DNA from: JBECKR01 sp040235415
GTDB taxonomy: Bacteria > Acidobacteriota > Polarisedimenticolia > Polarisedimenticolales > Polarisedimenticolaceae
Direction of reading: 5' to 3'
NCBI GenBank assembly: GCA_040235415.1
Contig: JBECKR010000172.1
Span: forward strand, 1-5,081
DNA: 5,081 nucleotides
Every line of letters starts with the position of its first letter. Within the stretch, counting starts at the first letter, position 1. The notes under the pieces were generated by a model, which was not told the origin of the DNA, made no database searches, and worked only from the letters and a program-made list of their open reading frames with translations. Below, piece after piece: positions 1 through 4,617 of this stretch. Position numbers and translations under genes: made by a program.

Positions 1-420
1 CTCTCCGGCCGCGGCTCCGCCCGCCGAGGCCGCCGGCGGCGGAACGCGCCCGGCGGCCCGTTGGCTCAGCGTCTTCGCCTCCTCGACGTCGTGGGACATC
101 CGGTCCATGCGGCGGTTTGCGTCGGCAAGCTGCTCGTTGAGCACCGCGATCTGCCGGGTGTTGTTCTCGAGGTTGAGCTTGAGATCCGCGAACTCGGCGC
201 GGGTGACGGGATCGCCGGCCGAGACCTTGGTCTCGAGCGCCGCGATCTTCGCCTGGGTCTCGTCCTGCTGTCGCTTCGCGGCCCGCAGCTCCTGCTGGAC
301 GTCCGACACGTCCTTCTGGAGCTGGGCGAGCTGGTCCGGCATGACGCAGCCGGCGAGCGCGGCAAATGCGATCGCGACGCCGGCCAGACGGACCCACCGG
401 GGCCGGAGCATCCTCCTCAT
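1..420 (-). CDS. cpoB: CpoB/YbgF-like Tol-Pal accessory lipoprotein, N-terminal part (cut by window edge)
   Basis: The last gene of the Tol-Pal operon, open through 140 codons to the left edge, so its C-terminus is not visible. Seen: a basic start (MRRMLRPRWVR), a hydrophobic segment and a lipobox LAGC with the cysteine at residue 25, so a lipoprotein is predicted. Residues about 28-125 are rich in Q, E, K, D, L and A with heptad-like leucine spacing (for example QLAQLQKDVSDVQQEL), as in a coiled coil. A Pro/Ala/Gly linker begins near residue 125. Family knowledge: CpoB (YbgF) has an N-terminal trimerising coiled coil, a flexible linker and C-terminal TPR repeats, contacts TolA, and coordinates outer-membrane constriction with PBP1B-driven septal wall synthesis. 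The TPR part would lie outside the window. Start: ATG at 420 has GAGGAGG six bases upstream; a second ATG at 411 directly follows AGGAGG with no spacing and is less likely. The position right after pal supports the name. An unrelated coiled-coil lipoprotein remains possible. Confidence 0.8.
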   Translation of the reverse strand, partial: MRRMLRPRWVRLAGVAIAFAALAGCVMPDQLAQLQKDVSDVQQELRAAKRQQDETQAKIAALETKVSAGDPVTRAEFADLKLNLENNTRQIAVLNEQLADANRRMDRMSHDVEEAKTLSQRAAGRVPPPAASAGGAAAGE

Positions 421-426
421 CGCTGT

Positions 427-433
427 CCTCCTC
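427..433 (-). promoter_or_regulatory. Shine-Dalgarno site of cpoB
   Basis: On the minus strand the bases read GAGGAGG, followed by a six-base spacer (ACAGCG) and the ATG at 420. This near-perfect site fixes the cpoB start at 420 rather than at the in-frame ATG at 411. It directly abuts the palindrome at 434-450, so the site is the first unpaired RNA after that stem. Confidence 0.8.
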
Positions 434-450
434 GACGGGCCGGGCCCGTC
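434..450 (-). other. Perfect palindrome / RNA hairpin at the pal stop, next to the cpoB ribosome site
   Basis: GACGGGC (434-440) and GCCCGTC (444-450) are exact reverse complements around a three-base loop (441-443), giving a seven-pair stem with only one A-T pair. It overlaps two bases of the pal stop codon (449-451) and ends against the cpoB Shine-Dalgarno site (427-433). No T-run follows, so it is not a classical intrinsic terminator. Possible roles are transcript 3'-end protection, translational coupling or partial attenuation; these roles are inference. Confidence 0.6.
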
Positions 451-1030
451 AGGGCTCGATCAAGAACTCCGCTCGCCGATTCTTGGCCCACGCGGCCTCG
501 GTGTGCCCGGGATCCGCCGGCTTCTCCTCGCCGTACGTCACGGTCCGCAGGCGCCCGCCGTCGACCCCGAGCGAGACGAGGTAGTCCTTCACGGCGTTTG
601 CGCGGCGCTCGCCGAGGGCCAGGTTGTATTCGATCGTCCCGCGCTCGTCGCAGTGCCCCTGGATCTGGATGGTGTAGTCGGGATTGCCCTCGATCCAGTC
701 GGCGTTCTGCTTCAGCTTGGCGGCCGCCTCGGGGCTCAGCTCCGAGCTGTCGAACTCGAAGTACACCGTCTCGAGCACCCCCTGGCGGTTCAGCTCGGCG
801 ACCCGCTCCTCGATCGGCTGCTCGGTGCCCTCGACCTTCGGCTCGCTCGGGAACGGCTCGGTGACCTCCTTCACCGGCGGCTCGGGCGCGGGCGCCTCCA
901 CCGCCTCCTGCTTCGTGGGCTCGGGCGGGGCGGTCTCGACCGGCTTGGTTCCGCCCCGGCAGCCGGCGGCCACCATCAGGGCGATCAGCGTCATCGGGAT
1001 CAGGATCGGAATGACGGGCGAACGGCGCAT
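449..1030 (-). CDS. pal: Peptidoglycan-associated outer-membrane lipoprotein Pal
   Basis: A 193-residue Pal. In order: a signal peptide with lipid-attachment cysteine 24 (VAAGC, Ala at -3 instead of the usual Leu); a long Pro/Glu/Lys/Ala-rich tether (about 28-72); and an OmpA-type peptidoglycan-binding domain (about 87-193) starting VYFEFDSSEL. The signature GHCDERG (125-131) is followed by EYNLALGERRANAVKDYL (134-151). Asp128 and Arg143 are 15 residues apart, as are the pair that bind diaminopimelate in OmpA-like domains. The C-terminal AWAKNRRAEFLI is typical. Role: anchored in the outer membrane, it binds peptidoglycan, and TolB competes for the same face. Cys127 replaces the Thr of E. coli Pal. 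Start: ATG at 1030 has GGAGG five bases upstream. It lies 114 bases after tolB with its own candidate promoter (1081-1108), so it may be made in excess of TolQRAB. Confidence 0.96.
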   Translation of the reverse strand: MRRSPVIPILIPMTLIALMVAAGCRGGTKPVETAPPEPTKQEAVEAPAPEPPVKEVTEPFPSEPKVEGTEQPIEERVAELNRQGVLETVYFEFDSSELSPEAAAKLKQNADWIEGNPDYTIQIQGHCDERGTIEYNLALGERRANAVKDYLVSLGVDGGRLRTVTYGEEKPADPGHTEAAWAKNRRAEFLIEP

Positions 1031-1080
1031 GAGGGCCTCCGGGGAAGGTGGAAACGAACGCGGCGGTGGCCGACGCCGAG

Positions 1081-1108
1081 ATTATAGGGGACCGCCTGCC
1101 CGACGCAA
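1081..1108 (-). promoter_or_regulatory. Candidate sigma-70 promoter for pal-cpoB
   Basis: On the minus strand a perfect -10 box TATAAT (1086-1081) lies 16 bases after TTGCGT (1108-1103, three of six matches to TTGACA). Transcription would start near 1074 and give a leader of about 45 bases before the pal ATG. An exact TATAAT is unlikely by chance in so GC-rich a region, and it sits in the only sizeable gap of the operon. The -35 box is weak and nothing here proves activity. Confidence 0.55.
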
Positions 1109-1144
1109 CTCGTCCACGGGTCGTATCGGGCCATTTTTCCGGGC

Positions 1145-2443
1145 TCAGTGCGACCAGTCCGGGGTGAAGCAGTCTCCGCCCTGCGTCAGGCGCCGGACGT
1201 CGCTGCCGTCCGCCAGCATGGTGTAGATGTCGTAGGTTCCGGCCCGGCTCGACGCGAACACGAGGTGGCGGCCGTCCGGCGACCACCGCGGATTCTCGTT
1301 GCTGCCCTCGCCGAAGGTCAGCCTGCGGGTGGTGTTCGTCGCGATGTCGAGCACGAAGACGTCGAACCGGCCGTCGACGCGCGAGACGTACGCGAGCTTG
1401 TCGCCGCGGGGCGACCACGCCGCGGAGTCGTTGTAGCTTCCCTCGTAGGTCACCCGCCGGACGTTGAGGCCCTCCGCGTCCATGATGTAGATCTGCGGGG
1501 TCCCGGAACGGTCGGATGTGAACGCGATCTCGCGGCCCGTGGGGGAGTAGGCCGGCGCGGTCTCGATCGCCGGGGTCGCGGTCAGCCGCGTGTTCCGGCC
1601 GCTCTCGAGGTCGAGGACGTACAGATCGGAGTTGCCGGCCGCGCTCGAGCTGTAGACCATTCGACGGCCGTCCGGCGACCAGTCCGGGGCGGCGTTGAGC
1701 TCCGCGTTGAGCACGTTGACGGTCGTGAGGCGGCCGTCGCTCTCGAGGATGTAGACGTTCGGCTGCTTGCCGCGCCACGACACGAACGCCAGGCGCCGCC
1801 CGTCGGGCGACCACGCCGGGGTCAGGTTGATCGTCCCGGTGGTGGTCAGGCGGCGCACGCGCCGGCCGTCGTAGTCCATCAGGTAGATCTCCTTGCCCTC
1901 GCCGTGCTTCGACACGAACGCGATCCAGGTGAGGGAAATCCCCTGGCGGCCGGTGAGCTGGCGCGTGATGTCGTCCGAGATCTGGTGCGCCAGCCGGCGC
2001 AGGAGGTCCGGGCCGCCGCCGTAGCGCCGGTGCAGCACGAGCTTCTTGCTCGGGGTGTCGTACAGCCGGACGTCGACGTCGACCCGGCCGCCTCGCGCGA
2101 CGACCTTGGCCTTGACGAGCGCGTTGGCTCCGATCGACTGCCACGACTCGAGCGCCGGCTCGTCGGTCGCGGACGGCGGCACGAGCGCGTACAGCTTGGG
2201 GTCGACGACGTCGAAGTACCCGCTGAACTGCAGGTCCCAGCGCACCGTGTCCACGATCTCCGCCGCGGCGTCGTGCGAGCCCGCGTCGGCGTCGGCGTCG
2301 GCGACGGCGATGTCGACCGGCTCGAACCCGGTCGCTTCGACGAGCCCTCCGATCGTCTTGCGCGTGTCCTGGGCGTGGCCGGGAGCCGCCGCGGCGAGGA
2401 CGAGCGCGGCGGCGAATGCGACGAACGGCGAACGACGGGACAT
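1145..2443 (-). CDS. tolB: Tol-Pal system periplasmic beta-propeller protein TolB
   Basis: A 432-residue TolB, close to the usual length of about 430. In order: a Sec signal peptide with likely cleavage after GHA (residue 24); an N-terminal alpha/beta domain (about 25-160) with the family pattern RWDLQFSGYFDVVDP; and a six-bladed propeller (about 165-432). Six blade starts are visible: IAFVS, LAFVS, MVYSS, IAFTS, LAYVS and LVFAS, separated by WSPDGRR or close variants (WSPRGDK, YSPTGRE). Role: soluble periplasmic link that binds Pal through the propeller and TolA through its N-terminus. TolA pulling releases Pal so it can bind peptidoglycan at the division site. Start: ATG at 2443 with an excellent Shine-Dalgarno TAGGAGG six bases upstream, 28 bases after the tolA stop. 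Oddities: an (Ala-Asp) run at residues 48-54 from a hexamer DNA repeat, and a single cysteine in the mature protein (Cys425). Confidence 0.97.
   Translation of the reverse strand: MSRRSPFVAFAAALVLAAAAPGHAQDTRKTIGGLVEATGFEPVDIAVADADADAGSHDAAAEIVDTVRWDLQFSGYFDVVDPKLYALVPPSATDEPALESWQSIGANALVKAKVVARGGRVDVDVRLYDTPSKKLVLHRRYGGGPDLLRRLAHQISDDITRQLTGRQGISLTWIAFVSKHGEGKEIYLMDYDGRRVRRLTTTGTINLTPAWSPDGRRLAFVSWRGKQPNVYILESDGRLTTVNVLNAELNAAPDWSPDGRRMVYSSSAAGNSDLYVLDLESGRNTRLTATPAIETAPAYSPTGREIAFTSDRSGTPQIYIMDAEGLNVRRVTYEGSYNDSAAWSPRGDKLAYVSRVDGRFDVFVLDIATNTTRRLTFGEGSNENPRWSPDGRHLVFASSRAGTYDIYTMLADGSDVRRLTQGGDCFTPDWSH
2283..2306. repeat. Short tandem hexamer repeat inside tolB
   Basis: GCGTCG occurs three times in a row (2283-2300), followed by a one-base variant GCGACG (2301-2306). 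On the coding strand it encodes alternating Ala and Asp, around residues 47-54 of TolB. The unit is a multiple of three, so gain or loss of copies would keep the frame and only change the length of an N-terminal-domain loop. Confidence 0.75.
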
Positions 2444-2471
2444 CGGCGGCCTCCTAGGGGGCGGGCGGGGC

Positions 2472-3242
2472 TCAACCCTCGCCCGGATACCAGCGGAACT
2501 CGAAGCGCGCCGGCAGCGAGGCGGCGCCGAGGTTGCCGGGAAGCGGCGGGAGCGGCGCGGCGTCGGTCACGGCGCGCAGCGCGGAGCGGTCGAGCGCCGG
2601 CACGTTGCTCGACTGCTCGATACGGAGGTTCCGGACGCTGCCGTCGCGCTCGATCTCGAATCCGACGACGACGCTCAAGACCTCGCGGACGTCGGCCAGC
2701 GGCGGCCGGATCCACTGCGACTTGAGCGCGGCCGTAATCGATGCGGCGTACCACGCGTACTCGCTCGAGAGCGCGTCGAGCGACGCCCCGCCGCTCGGGG
2801 CGCCCCCCGCCGCGAGCCCGACCTCGGCGGTCGGAGCGCCGGAAGGGGCCGGAGCCTCGTGGGCGGGAGGAGGAGAGGGCGGACCCGGCGACGGCGCTTC
2901 CTTCTTCTCCGCTTCTTCCTTCGTCTTCTTGGGCTTCTTGTCGATCCGGACCCCGGCGTTCTCGACCGTGACGCCCTCCGGCGCCTTGTCGGGAGCCGCT
3001 TCGGTCTCGGGCGGCCGCGCGGGCGCCGGAGGCGCGCTCCGCACCGCGGCGCCGGGCGGCGCGGCGGCCAGGCTCACGGTGATCGCGTTCTCCGGAAACG
3101 CCGGGCCGGCCGTCCGCCGAGGGACGAGGGTGAGCGCGGCGGTGAACGCGGCGTGGACCGCGAGCGATCCCAGCAGGAACGGCGGGAGCGGCGAGCGCGG
3201 GCGCCCGAGGCGCGCGACGACCCGGATGCGGGCGGCGCTCAC
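2472..3242 (-). CDS. tolA: Short TolA/TonB-family periplasmic force transducer
   Basis: A 256-residue protein in the tolA position. In order: a basic cytoplasmic tail (1-18); one membrane segment (about 19-40) with the SxxxH motif SLAVH (Ser26, His30) that TonB and TolA use to couple to the motor; a Pro/Ala-rich stretch with a short charged patch KKPKKTKEEAEKK (102-114) and a Pro-rich linker (to about 137); and a TonB-type C-terminal domain (about 158-256) with YAWYAASITAALKSQWIRPP and SALRAV followed by PLPPLP. Role: driven by TolQR proton flow, it spans the periplasm and acts on TolB. At 256 residues it is well below E. coli TolA (421), because the long Lys/Ala helical domain is nearly absent. 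Start: GTG at 3242 forms a GTGA overlap with the tolR stop and has GGAG nine bases upstream; no ATG lies nearby. The C-terminal fold reads as TonB-like, but the place between tolR and tolB argues for TolA function. Confidence 0.88.
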   Translation of the reverse strand: MSAARIRVVARLGRPRSPLPPFLLGSLAVHAAFTAALTLVPRRTAGPAFPENAITVSLAAAPPGAAVRSAPPAPARPPETEAAPDKAPEGVTVENAGVRIDKKPKKTKEEAEKKEAPSPGPPSPPPAHEAPAPSGAPTAEVGLAAGGAPSGGASLDALSSEYAWYAASITAALKSQWIRPPLADVREVLSVVVGFEIERDGSVRNLRIEQSSNVPALDRSALRAVTDAAPLPPLPGNLGAASLPARFEFRWYPGEG

Positions 3243-3676
3243 CGCGCGACGCTCCGCTCGGCCTCGAGCGGTACGGTCACGAGCGAGATGCGCGTGATTC
3301 CTGCCTCGCGCATGAGGTCCATGATCCGCAGGACCTCTCCGTAGTACTGCAGCCGGTCCGCCCGCAGGAACACCGTCTCCTCCGGGCTCGAGGCCGCGAT
3401 CTGGCGCATGCGCTCCTCGAAGAGGTCCTGGTGCACCGGTCGGTCGTTGACCCGGATGCGGCCTTCGCGGTCGAGCTCGACCACCGTACGCGCCTCGCGG
3501 ATCTCGGTCGCGGTCTTCGTCGCGGGCAGGTCGAGGTGGATCCCGCGCTGCAGCATCGGAGCCGCGACCATCGAGATGATCAGGAGCACGAGCATGACGT
3601 CGACGAGCGGCGTGACGTTGATCTCCGCCAGCTGACGCGGGCGCCGGCCGCCTCCCGAAGGAACGTGCGCCGCCAT
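3239..3676 (-). CDS. tolR: Tol-Pal motor subunit TolR (ExbD/TolR family)
   Basis: A 145-residue TolR, the usual size (E. coli 142). Seen: a short cytoplasmic N-terminus; the family signature AEINVTPLVDVMLVLLIIS, in which Asp26 is the conserved membrane aspartate needed for proton flow; one membrane helix (about 23-40); then a periplasmic domain with LDLPATKT, a DREGRIRVND strand pair and FLRADRLQYYGEVLRIMD near the end, as in ExbD/TolR. Role: a TolR dimer sits inside the TolQ ring, couples proton entry to motion of TolA, and can bind peptidoglycan through its periplasmic domain. Start: ATG at 3676 immediately follows the tolQ stop (TAGATG), with a GGAAGG-type ribosome site in the end of tolQ. 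This tight spacing implies translational coupling with tolQ, and the gene overlaps tolA by four bases. ExbD is the alternative, but the tolB-pal context makes TolR much more likely. Confidence 0.95.
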   Translation of the reverse strand: MAAHVPSGGGRRPRQLAEINVTPLVDVMLVLLIISMVAAPMLQRGIHLDLPATKTATEIREARTVVELDREGRIRVNDRPVHQDLFEERMRQIAASSPEETVFLRADRLQYYGEVLRIMDLMREAGITRISLVTVPLEAERSVAR

Positions 3677-4372
3677 CTAGCCCTTCCGTCCCTGGACGCG
3701 ATGCACGTAGTCGGCGATGAACTCCTCGATGCGGGCGTCCATGCCGCGCAGGCGCCCCAGGAAGTGGTTGTACCCGATGACGGCGGGAATCGCCGCGGCG
3801 AGGCCGGCCGCGGTCGCGACCAGCGCCTCCGCGATCCCCGGCGCGTAGGCGGCGAGCGACGCGGTTCCGGTGACGCCGATGCCGCGGAACGCGTTCATGA
3901 TCCCCCACACCGTGCCGAACAGGCCGATGAACGGCGTCGCGCTCGCGGTCGTCGCGAGGAACCCGAGGCTGCGCTCGAGATCGGAAACCTGCACCGAGGC
4001 GCTCTTGCGCAGCATGCGCCCGAACGCCTCGAGCGCCGTCCCCTCGAGCGTGGCCCCGGCGGGGGGCGGGTTGAGGCTGATCTCCCGGAACCCCGCGCGG
4101 TAGACGTCCGCGAGCGGGCTCCACTCGAGGTGCTTCGTCGCCTCCTGGATGGCCGCGAGGCCGCCGCCCTTGTGGAAGCGCTCGAGGAACCGGTCGCTCT
4201 CGCGCTCCGCCTTGCGGAACGTCCGGGCGCGCTCGGCGATGATCCCCCAGGAGACGACGGAGAACACCAGCAGCACCACGAGTACGAACTTCGCCATCGG
4301 ACCCGCGTCGAGCACGAGGGTCCAGACGTTGAGGCCGCCGGTCACCTGAGCGAACAACATGTGTGCAGGCAC
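3677..4372 (-). CDS. tolQ: Tol-Pal proton-channel subunit TolQ (ExbB/MotA family)
   Basis: TolQ, 231 residues from the chosen GTG start (E. coli 230). Three membrane segments are visible: about 27-46 (AKFVLVVLLVFSVVSWGIIA), about 143-163 containing ATPFIGLFGTVWGIMNAF, and about 180-200 containing EALVATAAGLAAAIPAVIGY. The last two carry the conserved Thr residues and small-residue faces that line the proton path with TolR Asp26. A cytoplasmic loop of about 95 residues lies between the first two. Role: a pentameric inner-membrane ring around a TolR dimer that powers TolA. Start choice: GTG at 4372 has GAGGAG five bases upstream, whereas ATG at 4360 would be 17 bases from that site. ATG at 4471 lies upstream of the predicted transcript start. 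The GTG form also matches the family length. It is the first gene of the operon, preceded by a hairpin leader and a candidate promoter. The thioesterase gene ybgC, often found before tolQ, is absent here. Confidence 0.95.
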   Translation of the reverse strand: MPAHMLFAQVTGGLNVWTLVLDAGPMAKFVLVVLLVFSVVSWGIIAERARTFRKAERESDRFLERFHKGGGLAAIQEATKHLEWSPLADVYRAGFREISLNPPPAGATLEGTALEAFGRMLRKSASVQVSDLERSLGFLATTASATPFIGLFGTVWGIMNAFRGIGVTGTASLAAYAPGIAEALVATAAGLAAAIPAVIGYNHFLGRLRGMDARIEEFIADYVHRVQGRKG

Positions 4373-4377
4373 GCGCT

Positions 4378-4383
4378 CTCCTC
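4378..4383 (-). promoter_or_regulatory. Shine-Dalgarno site that sets the tolQ GTG start
   Basis: Minus-strand GAGGAG with a five-base spacer (AGCGC) before GTG at 4372. It is too far (17 bases) from the in-frame ATG at 4360, so it decides the start in favour of GTG. It lies one base downstream of the foot of the leader hairpin at 4385-4426. Confidence 0.75.
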
Positions 4384-4384
4384 G

Positions 4385-4426
4385 GCCGGTCCCGCGCCCT
4401 CGACACGACGCGCAGCGCGGACCGGC
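4385..4426 (-). other. GC-rich hairpin in the tolQ 5' leader
   Basis: GCCGGTCC (4385-4392) and GGACCGGC (4419-4426) are exact reverse complements. After one bulged base (C4393) the stem continues with GCGC (4394-4397) pairing GCGC (4415-4418), for 12 pairs in total around a 17-base loop. It falls between the predicted tolQ transcript start (about 4434) and the tolQ ribosome site, so it would fold in the leader RNA with the site exposed one base after the stem. No T-run follows, so it does not look like a terminator. A role in mRNA stability or translation control is inference; it could also be a protein-binding palindrome in DNA. Confidence 0.6.
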
Positions 4427-4440
4427 GACCGCGAAGTGTA

Positions 4441-4470
4441 ATGCTAAACCAGCGCCTCGGGACCTGTCCA
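4441..4470 (-). promoter_or_regulatory. Candidate sigma-70 promoter of the tol-pal operon
   Basis: Minus-strand TGGACA (4470-4465, five of six matches to TTGACA), an 18-base spacer, and TAGCAT (4446-4441, four of six to TATAAT). The start would be near 4434, giving a leader of about 60 bases before the tolQ GTG that contains the hairpin. The local drop in GC content (GTTTAGCATTACACTT on the minus strand) supports a melting region. Predicted by eye only. Confidence 0.5.
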
Positions 4471-4499
4471 AGATCCCGAAGCCGACCCCGCCCGCGTCG

Positions 4500-4529
4500 T
4501 TGACGTGCGTTCCGTGCGGGTGTTACAAC
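4500..4529 (+). promoter_or_regulatory. Candidate extended -10 promoter of recN
   Basis: TTGACG (4500-4505, five of six to TTGACA), an 18-base spacer ending in TGT, then TACAAC (4524-4529, four of six to TATAAT). The TG at 4521-4522 is placed as in an extended -10 element. Transcription would start near 4536 and leave a leader of about 80 bases before the recN ATG. It is back to back with the tol promoter, with the -35 boxes 29 bases apart. I see no clear LexA operator of the E. coli, Bacillus or alphaproteobacterial type. Confidence 0.5.
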
Positions 4530-4617
4530 TGCAGGCCGTCACGTCCCGGCATCCGCCCCGGGCTCGGCCGGCGAGGTCCGTGGCGTTCCGGCCCCCGCCT
4601 CCCGTTGCGGTGTCGCG

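Noticed and set aside
1098..1138. GCCCGA / TCGGGC inverted repeat followed by TTTTT on the plus strand, resembling a terminator
   Set aside because: The stem is only six pairs with a 22-base loop, and no plus-strand gene ends there. In the minus direction there is no T-run after the stem, so it would not terminate tolB transcripts.
1270..1860. Recurring short DNA segments such as CCGTCCGGCGACCA
   Set aside because: They encode the repeated WSPDGRR motif of the TolB propeller blades, so they reflect protein repeats, not a DNA element.
417..2144. A 575-codon open frame on the minus strand across tolB and pal
   Set aside because: It is Arg/Pro/Ala-rich, shows no domain, and overlaps tolB and pal, which are unmistakable in other frames. 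Long shadow frames are expected at this GC content.
1148..3344. Long plus-strand open frames antisense to tolB and tolA
   Set aside because: Low-complexity Arg/Ala/Gly/Pro translations with no family features; they mirror the codon pattern of the real minus-strand genes.
4373..4471. Longer tolQ starting at ATG 4471 (264 residues)
   Set aside because: The extra 33 residues look like translated leader, the ATG lies upstream of the predicted transcript start, and the good ribosome site points to GTG at 4372, which also gives the family length.
4507..4590. Direct repeat GCGTTCCG at 4507-4514 and 4583-4590
   Set aside because: Eight bases in a GC-rich stretch can recur by chance; spacing and position suggest no known site.
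4566..4593. GGCCGG / CCGGCC inverted repeat in the recN leader
   Set aside because: Six pairs with a 16-base loop, no extension in either direction, and such GC palindromes are common in this composition.
4500..4617. Possible LexA operator before recN (GTTC-N7-GTTC type)
   Set aside because: The best match, GTTC at 4509 followed seven bases later by GTGT, has two mismatches in the second half-site, and no CGAAC-N4-GTTCG or CTGT-N8-ACAG is visible.
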